NCBI GenBank assembly: GCA_021795535.1 | Contig: JAJYPG010000109.1 | Span: 1 to 5,680, forward strand | From: Planctomycetota bacterium | Lineage (GTDB): Bacteria; Planctomycetota; Phycisphaerae; WQYP01 | DNA length: 5,680 nt | Direction of reading: 5' to 3' | Shown: positions 1-5,231 of the stretch, piece after piece | Layout of the letters: each line of letters starts with the position of its first letter | Position numbering within the stretch: position 1 is the stretch's first letter | Notes under the pieces: model-generated | The model's database searches: none | Seen by the model: only the letters and a program-made list of their open reading frames with translations | What the model was told of the DNA's origin: nothing | Translations under genes and position numbers: made by a program

Positions 1-173
1 TTGTGGCGGAAGTCTTCACCGGCAAAGCCGGTTCCAATGTAAAACTGGTTGATACCATCCGTTCCTGCCGCGAAATTGTGGAAGGCAAATGGGACCACCT
101 GCCGGAAGGCGCATTCATGTACGTTGGTGCTGTTGAGGAAGCCGCCCAGCAGGCTGCAAAGATGAAGGATTAA
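1..173 (+). CDS. atpD: F0F1 ATP synthase subunit beta, C-terminal end (5' truncated by window)
   Basis: The frame read from base 3 gives the last 56 residues of the catalytic beta subunit of the F-type ATP synthase, the cytoplasmic F1 part that makes ATP from ADP and phosphate using proton (or sodium) flow. What is seen: the family's C-terminal signature, FTGK followed by a KLVDTIR stretch, then a KWDHLPEGAFMYVG block and an acidic/alanine-rich end (VEEAAQQAAKMKD) before TAA. These match the C-terminal helical domain of AtpD; the Walker A, Walker B and DELSEED parts lie upstream of the window. The end looks intact and of normal length. In most bacteria atpC (epsilon) follows directly, but here the stop is followed by terminator-like hairpins and then a convergent gene, so atpD appears to be the last gene of its transcript. 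Confidence 0.95.
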   Translation, partial: VAEVFTGKAGSNVKLVDTIRSCREIVEGKWDHLPEGAFMYVGAVEEAAQQAAKMKD

Positions 174-204
174 CTCTCCACCACTGTGCCCCGAACGCAA
201 TAAT

Positions 205-225
205 AAGCCTCCATATCAGGCTTTT
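205..225 (+). terminator. weak hairpin with short T-run after atpD
   Basis: AAGCCT (205-210) pairs with AGGCTT (218-223) across a 7-base loop, and the arm runs into TTTT (222-225). The stem has only 6 bp and the T-run is short, so on its own it would be a weak intrinsic terminator. It lies 31 bases after the atpD stop and just before a stronger hairpin, which suggests a tandem arrangement. Confidence 0.4.
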
Positions 226-234
226 ACACCAAAC

Positions 235-273
235 AAAAGCAGGTCGCCGCCGAATGGCGCGGCCTGCTTTTTT
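235..273. terminator. strong intrinsic terminator, probably bidirectional, between atpD and the reductase gene
   Basis: AAAAGCAGG (235-243) pairs with CCTGCTTTT (263-271). The stem continues inward through a GC-rich segment (244-247 with 259-262, one bulged C at 248, then 249-251 with 256-258) and closes on a GAAT tetraloop (252-255). On the + strand it is followed by a run of six T (268-273), a classic Rho-independent terminator for atpD. On the minus strand the A-run at 235-238 gives TTTT followed by GTTT, so the same hairpin can end the convergent reductase transcript, whose stop codon lies 20 bases away. Confidence 0.82.
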
Positions 274-292
274 GACTTATGAATCATTGTTG

Positions 293-1195
293 TCAGATCA
301 ACCCCACCCAATCTGCGTTCGCCACATTGTCCCAGCGGGTGCGAATGGCGCCATATTCCGTTTGCAAGAGATTGCCCTTGGCCACAGTGTACAAATTTTG
401 CGGCCATCGTTCCGGGTGCATGGTTCCCACAATGGCGGTGCTGACGCCAGGAATACTCAGCGTAAAACGCAATGCGTGTGCCACGCTGGCCTCTACCGGA
501 AGGCTTAAAAAGTCATACTGTAATTTTTGCAGCCGATCCCAGTAACCGTGCGCGTAGGAATTCGTGGGCTTTTGTCCGGTAATCCATGCGGCGTTGGCTA
601 CCGGTCGCTTGGCGATAACTCCCATGCCCGCCCTGTTCGCGGCGGAAATCGTGGCTATACCCGCTTGGTCGGCTATGTTTACGGAAATTTGCAGCGTGTC
701 AAAGCGACCACTGTTCACGGCCCAAAGGGCGGCGGCATTGTCGCCACTGTAGCCAATGAAACGTGTCTTGCCATCCTTTTTGAATTTTTCCAGAATTGTT
801 ATCACGTCGCCTTTTTCCAGATCGGCCAAATCGCAGGAGTGCAGTTGCAGAAGATCGACGTGGTCGGTGCGGAGCCGCTGTAAGCTGCGGTGTATGCTTT
901 TTTCCAGAAGCTCCGGCGCCCAGTCAGGATAATCCAGCCCGGCATTTTTCCCATGGCCCAATTTGGTGAATAAATGATATTCCGCACGGCGATGGCCCAC
1001 CGCCTGGCCGATCAGCACCTCGCTTTCACGGTAACACTCCGCGGTATCAATGGTGTTCAAACCTGCATCGAGTGCCGCGTTGAGAATCTTTTCCGCCGCC
1101 TCCACACCAACTTCGTTAAAACCAATTTCCGCTCCGCCAAAACCAAGTGCCGTTACGTTCAGTGCGGTTTTACCCAGTATTCGTGTGGGGATCAT
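293..1195 (-). CDS. aldo/keto reductase family oxidoreductase
   Basis: This is a 300-residue NAD(P)H-dependent reductase of the aldo/keto reductase superfamily, a soluble (alpha/beta)8 barrel that interconverts aldehydes or ketones and alcohols. What is seen: the N-terminal RILGKTALNVTALGFGG strand; the catalytic tetrad as D50 and Y55 (NTIDTAECY), K78 (FTKLGHG) and H119 (LLQLHSCD); and the C-terminal cofactor-phosphate region IPGVSTAIVGT (about 248-258) followed by PERWPQN. The length is typical for the D-threo-aldose dehydrogenase-like or general AKR groups; the substrate cannot be told. The ATG at 1193-1195 is preferred over the in-frame ATGs at 1216 and 1276 because AGGAG sits 6 bases before it and similarity to the family begins there. 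It lies 29 bases after the 127-codon gene on the same strand, so the two are probably co-transcribed, and it converges on atpD. Confidence 0.93.
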   Translation of the reverse strand: MIPTRILGKTALNVTALGFGGAEIGFNEVGVEAAEKILNAALDAGLNTIDTAECYRESEVLIGQAVGHRRAEYHLFTKLGHGKNAGLDYPDWAPELLEKSIHRSLQRLRTDHVDLLQLHSCDLADLEKGDVITILEKFKKDGKTRFIGYSGDNAAALWAVNSGRFDTLQISVNIADQAGIATISAANRAGMGVIAKRPVANAAWITGQKPTNSYAHGYWDRLQKLQYDFLSLPVEASVAHALRFTLSIPGVSTAIVGTMHPERWPQNLYTVAKGNLLQTEYGAIRTRWDNVANADWVGLI

Positions 1196-1201
1196 GTCTG
1201 T

Positions 1202-1206
1202 CTCCT
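1202..1206 (-). promoter_or_regulatory. ribosome binding site of the aldo/keto reductase gene
   Basis: The minus strand reads AGGAG here, 6 bases before the ATG at 1195. It decides the start: the two upstream in-frame ATGs (1216 and 1276) would add 7 or 27 residues outside the conserved AKR domain, and the one at 1276 would overlap the preceding gene. Confidence 0.75.
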
Positions 1207-1224
1207 GTGTTTCCATGTCGTCGG

Positions 1225-1608
1225 TTAGAATACTGACAAAACGTGATAAATAAAAGATGTTCGGATAGCTCGGCAAATAACGAATTTGGGTGTGCCGTTT
1301 TTAGGCGGAAACCCCGGTAGCTCAACGCATGACAATTTTTCCGGGCCTCTGGGATCGCAGTTGCCATCAGCCGCTCTCGCCAGTTCGTCGAATGCGTTTT
1401 TGGCATATATTTTAAGCCAATAATAACCACTTTCCACCCACCCCGGAAAAATTATTACGTACGGAAGCTCAAGCGTGTCCGCAGGCTCGTTTGTGTTTCC
1501 TGTTTTTCCGGTTAAAACTGAATCGGCCTGCAAAATTAAACCTTTTTCGGAATATTTTTCAGATTTTGTCTGGATAAATGATGAACCCTGTTTGGTGACA
1601 CGCAACAT
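1225..1608 (-). CDS. hypothetical protein, 127 aa, unrecognised family
   Basis: I do not recognise this protein. Reasons to think it is real: a strong Shine-Dalgarno (GAAGGA, 5 bases before the ATG), an in-frame TGA four codons upstream that makes this ATG the first possible start, and a position 29 bases ahead of the reductase gene in the same direction. The N-terminal third is polar (Lys, Gln, Ser, Thr). The middle (about residues 46-75) has an aromatic block, LPYVIIFPGWVESGYYWLKI, that looks like beta strands. It has three cysteines (about residues 83, 92 and 110) and no clear signal peptide or membrane helix. The last 25 residues look less protein-like, so a late frameshift or a chance extension is possible. 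A cytoplasmic protein expressed with the reductase is the simplest reading; a chance ORF is the alternative. Confidence 0.55.
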   Translation of the reverse strand: MLRVTKQGSSFIQTKSEKYSEKGLILQADSVLTGKTGNTNEPADTLELPYVIIFPGWVESGYYWLKIYAKNAFDELARAADGNCDPRGPEKLSCVELPGFPPKNGTPKFVICRAIRTSFIYHVLSVF

Positions 1609-1613
1609 GAAAT

Positions 1614-1619
1614 TCCTTC
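1614..1619 (-). promoter_or_regulatory. ribosome binding site of the 127-aa hypothetical gene
   Basis: The minus strand reads GAAGGA, followed by 5 bases and ATG at 1608. It is one of the best Shine-Dalgarno matches in the window and is the main support for this small gene being translated. Confidence 0.6.
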
Positions 1620-1756
1620 AAAAAGACGCTTCCCGGGCATTTTCTTGGGCAGAAACCGGCTAAATCCCGGAAAAACAAAAGATTTCTTCGCCCGATTGCC
1701 TCTTTGTTTTGCTTTTCTTTCCATGGCGGCTCGAATATCATTCTTTAGTCAGACAT

Positions 1757-1778
1757 GCTCAAGAATTTGTTTTTGAGC
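1757..1778. repeat. inverted repeat, 9-bp stem with tetraloop
   Basis: GCTCAAGAA (1757-1765) pairs with TTTTTGAGC (1770-1778, one G-T wobble at 1763/1772) around a 4-base loop. It is the cleanest hairpin in the region between the two divergent transcripts. Neither strand has a T-run directly after it, so it is not a standard terminator; it could be an operator or an RNA leader element. Confidence 0.5.
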
Positions 1779-1832
1779 GCGGTTGTCGCTTGGGATACAT
1801 GGTTCATACGGATGTGAGCCGTAAACAGGTAG

Positions 1833-2021
1833 ATGCCGCACAGTGTCGGCGAGCGGATCGGTTTCCTTGTATGCCACGGAGTAACAGCCTGGGCCGCAAG
1901 ACCGACTTGTTCACCGGTGAGAGACCATGCGTTGCAAGTGTTTCGCTGTATTGGTTTCACCAACGTCTGGTACGCCGGATATTTCCGCCCGGATGGTGGA
2001 ATAGTTGACCTGAGGTTTTAG
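1833..2021 (+). CDS. doubtful small ORF (62 aa) directly upstream of dxs
   Basis: An ATG at 1833 opens a 62-codon frame that ends with TAG 13 bases before the dxs start. In its favour: AGG three bases before the ATG, a fairly protein-like composition with an aromatic C-terminal half (GFTNVWYAGYFRPDGG), and tight spacing to dxs. Against it: no recognised family, a very short distance from AGG to ATG, and overlap with other open frames on both strands and with several hairpins. It may be a chance ORF lying in the dxs leader. I list it only as a candidate. Confidence 0.2.
   Translation: MPHSVGERIGFLVCHGVTAWAARPTCSPVRDHALQVFRCIGFTNVWYAGYFRPDGGIVDLRF
1911..1920. promoter_or_regulatory. 10-bp perfect palindrome TCACCGGTGA in dxs leader
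   Basis: TCACCGGTGA reads the same on both strands and lies 114 bases before the dxs start. Perfect short palindromes of this kind are often dimeric repressor sites, but it could also form by chance or be part of an RNA fold. No second copy was noticed in the window. Confidence 0.25.
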
Positions 2022-2034
2022 CGAGAATCAACCT

Positions 2035-3990
2035 ATGACCAAAATTCTGGATACGATTGAGTCCCCTGCCGATCTGAAACATCTTTCCATGGAGCAGCTT
2101 GCCGTTCTGGCTGCAGAAATTCGGCAGACCATCGTAACCACGGTCAGCACCAACGGCGGACATCTTGCGCCAAACTTGGGCACGGTGGAAGTCTGCCTGG
2201 CTCTGCACCGGGTCTTTAATATGCCTCATGACCGACTGCTTTGGGATGTCGGCCACCAGTGCTATCCCCACAAGCTCATTACCGGCCGCTATAAAAAATT
2301 CTCCACGTTGCGTAAAAACGGTGGTATTTCCGGCTTTCCCGAACCCGCTGAAGGACCTTATGACCTCTTCAGCGTGGGACATGCGGGAACGGCCATCAGC
2401 ACTGCGGTGGGTATGGCGCGGGCGGATCAACTGCTGAAGCGTGACACGCGTGTGATAGCTCTCATTGGTGATGCTTCCATTGTAAATGGCGTGGCGCTTG
2501 AGGGGCTTAACGGAGCGGGAACACTTAAACGCCAGATGCTCATTATTCTTAATGATAATTCCATGAGCATCAGCGAGCCGCAGGGCGCTTTTGCCAACTA
2601 TCTGGAACACCTGCGTGTTACCACCACTTATGATGAGGTAAAGCGGCGGGTGCAGGAATTGCTGGACCGTATTCCGTATGGCCAGCAAATATCTGATGTT
2701 GGTTTTCATATTAAACAGGGCATTAAAAACGCCATTGCCCCAGGGCATATTTTTGAGGATTTAGGCCTGAAGTATTTTGGCCCGGTTGATGGTCACGATC
2801 TGCCTGGACTTATGGAAAAATTCAACGAATTGAAAAATCTCAACAGCCCGGCGATTCTGCATGTCAAAACCGTCAAAGGAAAAGGATACGAGTGGGCCTC
2901 GGAAGATCCCACCACCTTCCACAGCCCCAAACCTTTCAGTTTGGAGGGGTGCCGTGTCGTTATGAATCAGGGGTCGGGAAAATCATGGACTTCCGCCTTT
3001 GCCGACGCCATGACCGACTTGAGCAAAAAACATTCCAACGTGGTCGGCATAACCGCAGCCATGCCGGATGGCACCGGTATGATTAAACTCAAACCGCTCT
3101 TCCCTGACCGTTATTTTGATACCGGTATATGTGAAAGCCATGCCACCGCAATGGCGGCGGGCATGACCAAAGGCGGCCTGCGCCCGGTGGTGGCCATTTA
3201 CAGCACCTTTTTACAGCGTGCGTTTGATCAGATTTTTCAGGAAGTCTGTTTGCAGGGGTTGCCGGTTATTTTCTGTGTGGACCGGGCCGGCCTGGTGGGT
3301 GATGACGGTGCGGTTCACCACGGTTTTTGTGATCTGGCATTCCTGAAAAGTCAGCCGGGCATTGTACTCATGGCTCCTTCTGATGAGCTGGAATTGCGGG
3401 CTTCAATGGACCTGGCCATGACACTTGAAACGCCCTGTGAAATTCGCTATCCGCGGGACAATTGCCCGGCGGAGCCGCTGGCGCCGCCAACCGCCTGGTC
3501 CATTGGCCGATGTGGCGGCGTATCGCGCCGTCTGCGGGGCGGTGCGGACGCGACCATTGTGGCTTACGGATCGCTGGCCAGCCAGTCACTGGCGGCGGCA
3601 AAGTTACTGGAGAATGATGGCCTGGATGTGGGCGTCGTGGATGCCCGTTTCTGCAAACCGCTGGATGGCCTGATGCTTGATGAACTTTTTTCAGTTGGTG
3701 TCCCGATCATCACGGTGGAAGACCATGCCATTATCAATGGCTTTGGCACCGCGGTTTTGGAATATGCCCAACTCCGATGCCATGATGCCCGCATGGTAAC
3801 GCGCTGCGGTCTGCCGGACCGGTTCATCCGGGCGGCGAGTCGGTCGGAGCAGCTTAAGGAAGTGGGGCTTGATGCCGCTGGAATTGCCGCATCGGTACGC
3901 GATGCGATGGCCGGAAATTCCGGGAATTCCGCGGCCAAAGGCCTTGATCGCCCGGCGATACAGCGGCAAACAACGCATCTGCGGCACTGA
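2035..3990 (+). CDS. dxs: 1-deoxy-D-xylulose-5-phosphate synthase
   Basis: DXS condenses pyruvate and glyceraldehyde 3-phosphate to 1-deoxy-D-xylulose 5-phosphate, the first step of the MEP route to isoprenoids and also a precursor for thiamine and pyridoxal. It is a cytoplasmic, thiamine diphosphate (ThDP)-dependent homodimer. The 651 residues show the usual order: the ThDP domain (GGHLAPNLGTVE with H43; WDVGHQCYPHK with H74 and H79; Mg/ThDP motif D146 to N175), the pyrimidine-binding domain (TAAMPDGTG; catalytic E367; YSTFLQRAFDQI; DRAGLVGDDGAVHHG with H428), and the transketolase C-terminal domain (from about 500, with VEDHAIINGFGTAV). Odd points: GDAS replaces GDGA, GICESHA replaces AEQHA, and about 27 residues follow the normal C-terminus. 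The first two look like lineage features, with all key catalytic residues kept. The start fits family length; the Shine-Dalgarno is weak (GCGAGA, 8 bases away). Confidence 0.97.
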   Translation: MTKILDTIESPADLKHLSMEQLAVLAAEIRQTIVTTVSTNGGHLAPNLGTVEVCLALHRVFNMPHDRLLWDVGHQCYPHKLITGRYKKFSTLRKNGGISGFPEPAEGPYDLFSVGHAGTAISTAVGMARADQLLKRDTRVIALIGDASIVNGVALEGLNGAGTLKRQMLIILNDNSMSISEPQGAFANYLEHLRVTTTYDEVKRRVQELLDRIPYGQQISDVGFHIKQGIKNAIAPGHIFEDLGLKYFGPVDGHDLPGLMEKFNELKNLNSPAILHVKTVKGKGYEWASEDPTTFHSPKPFSLEGCRVVMNQGSGKSWTSAFADAMTDLSKKHSNVVGITAAMPDGTGMIKLKPLFPDRYFDTGICESHATAMAAGMTKGGLRPVVAIYSTFLQRAFDQIFQEVCLQGLPVIFCVDRAGLVGDDGAVHHGFCDLAFLKSQPGIVLMAPSDELELRASMDLAMTLETPCEIRYPRDNCPAEPLAPPTAWSIGRCGGVSRRLRGGADATIVAYGSLASQSLAAAKLLENDGLDVGVVDARFCKPLDGLMLDELFSVGVPIITVEDHAIINGFGTAVLEYAQLRCHDARMVTRCGLPDRFIRAASRSEQLKEVGLDAAGIAASVRDAMAGNSGNSAAKGLDRPAIQRQTTHLRH

Positions 3991-4160
3991 TATGGCCTCT
4001 TGAGATGCGGCGTGCCGGATACGCTGGGATAACCTGGAGTGGCGCAGGGTGTGTCGTAAAAAAATCCGGGAAGGGAAAATCTAAACGTTGTTTTAACATC
4101 TTTGGTTATGTCGGCCATATTGGCTGGATCGTCGGCGTTACCAGGCCAGGATCAAAAGCC
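3991..4160. other. dxs-pyrK intergenic spacer
   Basis: This 170-base gap has no recognised gene. CGCATCT (3974-3980, still inside dxs) can pair with AGATGCG (4003-4009) around the dxs stop codon, but no T-run follows, so it is not an intrinsic terminator. GCGT/ACGC (4010-4013 and 4021-4024) is a minor hairpin competing nearby. An A-rich stretch lies at about 4060-4085. No good promoter pair was found. The frame of pyrK is open back to an ATG at 4005, but the translated stretch shows no family similarity. Read-through from dxs into pyrK remains possible. Confidence 0.4.
4148..4151 (+). promoter_or_regulatory. probable ribosome binding site of pyrK
   Basis: AGGA lies 9 bases before the ATG at 4161. 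It is modest, but it favours this start over the in-frame ATG at 4005, which has no purine-rich site before it. Confidence 0.45.
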
Positions 4161-5162
4161 ATGAGTTCAATTTCCAACATCCTTCATCAGCCCGCCCGCG
4201 GCCAGCGACAGCGCGGGGAGTTTCATGCCGTGGTAACGGGCAATCATCAGTTATGCCAGGAGCATTACCGCCTGGTCTTGCGAGTGGAGAATTTTCCGCG
4301 CAGCGAGCCGGGACAGTTCGTGCAGATTCTTTCCGAAACACAGGCTATGACCAGCATTCCACAAAATCTGGAATGGGAACCAGGAAGCAGGCCGCCCGCA
4401 TTTTCGGACCGTTTTTTCAGCTCCGATCTGCCGTATCTTCGGCGGCCATTTTCCATTGCCGGACGACGCGATGGCCCCGGTCGAACATATACAGACCTTG
4501 ATATTATCCATCGTGTGGTGGGCAAGGCGACGGGAATACTCCAGGCACTGCGCCCCGGCGATAACGTTTCCATTTTAGGGCCGCTGGGCAAAGGCTTTCG
4601 TATTGGAACGGATATAAAAACAGCCCTGCTGGTTGGAGGCGGGGTCGGCATTCCGCCCATGATATATCTGGCGGAAAAGCTCGCGCACCGCGGAATAAAC
4701 GCCATCGCGTTTGCCGGCGCACAAAAGGGCGGGCTGGTTTCCCTTACCATGCCGCCGGGGGCGCCTGTTCCGTCAGCCCAGCCGATTCCGGTAAATGCCA
4801 CCGCGGAGTTTGCCGCATTTGGCATACCCACGGTTATTTCCACAGACGATGGTTCTTTGGGATTCCGGGGATTCATTACCGCCGCGCTGGAGCGTTTTCT
4901 TGAGAATCATCCTGCGTTAATCGGTCGCGACACTGTTATTTTCTGCTGCGGTCCCACGCCCATGATGAAGGCCACCAGCATTCTGGCGGCCCGGCTTGCC
5001 ATTCCGTGCCAGGTTTCCCTGGAACAGCCGATGGCATGTGGAATGGGCACCTGCCAAAGCTGCGTCATTAAATTTCGTGTGCCGGAGACATCGGATTGGG
5101 TTTACAAACTGACCTGCACCGATGGCCCGGTATTTGAGTCCACGGATATCATCTGGCCATAA
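4161..5162 (+). CDS. pyrK: dihydroorotate dehydrogenase electron transfer subunit (PyrK-type, FAD/[2Fe-2S])
   Basis: PyrK passes electrons from dihydroorotate dehydrogenase (PyrD class 1B) through FAD and a [2Fe-2S] cluster to NAD+, in pyrimidine synthesis. The 333 residues show a ferredoxin-reductase-like FAD domain with PGQFV (50-54) and the flavin motif RRPFS (94-98), a nucleotide-binding domain with VGGGVGIPP (158-166) and FCCGPTPMM (261-269), and a C-terminal cluster domain with C293, C298, C301 and C319 in the pattern CGMGTCQSC ... LTCTDGPVF. These are the four cluster ligands of the PyrK family. It is longer than usual PyrK (about 250-300 residues), partly because about 28 extra residues separate PGQF from RRPFS. 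The ATG at 4161 is chosen from its Shine-Dalgarno and the family start; an ATG at 4005 would add 52 dissimilar residues. pyrD is not in the window. Related electron-transfer subunits, such as those of sulfide dehydrogenases, are a less likely alternative. Confidence 0.92.
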   Translation: MSSISNILHQPARGQRQRGEFHAVVTGNHQLCQEHYRLVLRVENFPRSEPGQFVQILSETQAMTSIPQNLEWEPGSRPPAFSDRFFSSDLPYLRRPFSIAGRRDGPGRTYTDLDIIHRVVGKATGILQALRPGDNVSILGPLGKGFRIGTDIKTALLVGGGVGIPPMIYLAEKLAHRGINAIAFAGAQKGGLVSLTMPPGAPVPSAQPIPVNATAEFAAFGIPTVISTDDGSLGFRGFITAALERFLENHPALIGRDTVIFCCGPTPMMKATSILAARLAIPCQVSLEQPMACGMGTCQSCVIKFRVPETSDWVYKLTCTDGPVFESTDIIWP

Positions 5163-5172
5163 GGATATTGAT

Positions 5173-5203
5173 TTGTTAATTCCGGGTGATTGGCCAATAT
5201 AAA
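5173..5203 (+). promoter_or_regulatory. possible promoter before the glycosyltransferase gene, with palindrome
   Basis: TTGTTA (5173-5178) and TATAAA (5198-5203) are separated by 19 bases, a bit long for a sigma-70-type promoter. The perfect palindrome ATTGGCCAAT (5189-5198) overlaps the -10-like element, which could mark a repressor site. If used, transcription would begin near 5210, giving a short leader with GGAG (5216-5219) before the ATG at 5232. The evidence is pattern only. Confidence 0.25.
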
Positions 5204-5231
5204 TACAGGCCGAATGGAGCGCATCCCCACT

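Larger units (their letters stand above)
1609..2034. other. divergent intergenic region / dxs leader with hairpins, no confident gene
   Basis: This region separates the minus-strand pair from dxs and must hold promoters for both directions, but I see no convincing -35/-10 pair. The part at 1640-1740 is A/T-rich. The part at 1757-2034 contains several possible hairpins: 1757-1778 (9-bp stem, listed separately); TACGG/CCGTA at 1807-1811 and 1819-1823, competing with GGTTCA/TGAGCC at 1801-1806 and 1815-1820; GCCG-AC/GT-CGGC at 1835-1850 with a bulged C; and a perfect 5-bp hairpin TTGGT-TTC-ACCAA at 1951-1963. It also holds the palindrome TCACCGGTGA at 1911-1920. Small ORFs are open in several frames, as expected in a stretch with few stops, and none is clearly coding. 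A structured 5' leader of dxs is possible but unproven. Confidence 0.5.

Noticed and set aside
293..1276. Longer 327-aa version of the aldo/keto reductase starting at 1276
   Set aside because: The extra 27 residues have no AKR similarity and overlap the upstream gene, while AGGAG sits at the right distance before the ATG at 1195.
1536..1724. 62-codon very basic ORF on the minus strand (begins MERKAKQRGNRAKK)
   Set aside because: It overlaps the start of the better-supported 127-codon gene in another frame. Its Lys/Arg content follows from the A-rich DNA, and its start signal is weak.
1807..1823. AGCCGTA near TACGG, resembling part of a group II intron domain V
   Set aside because: The paired strand, GNRA-type loop and any reverse transcriptase gene are absent; it is just a 5-bp hairpin.
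1801..1940. Cobalamin-riboswitch-like words (CCGCACAGTGT, GCCAC, GAGAGACC) in the dxs leader
   Set aside because: The words come in roughly the right order, but the conserved GGGAA and GGGAAGGC elements and the full GCCACTG box are missing, and no B12-linked gene follows. A covariance-model search would settle it.
1957..2748. 263-codon open frame on the minus strand, antisense to the 5' part of dxs
   Set aside because: It lies opposite a clear dxs gene, shows no family features, and is explained by the codon bias of dxs leaving the antisense frame free of stops.
3564..4118. 184-codon open frame on the minus strand across the dxs 3' end
   Set aside because: It has low-complexity Ser/Ala/Arg composition typical of an antisense shadow, with no ribosome binding site or family match.
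4108..4164. 18-codon ORF whose TGA overlaps the pyrK ATG (ATGA)
   Set aside because: No ribosome binding site precedes it and the peptide has no notable feature; an ATGA overlap this short is easily due to chance.
4265..4876. 203-codon open frame on the minus strand, antisense to pyrK
   Set aside because: It is Pro/Arg/Ser-rich with no recognisable motifs and lies opposite the well-supported pyrK.
4005..5162. Longer 385-aa version of PyrK starting at 4005
   Set aside because: The first 52 residues do not look like the family, and no ribosome binding site precedes 4005; the start at 4161 has AGGA upstream.
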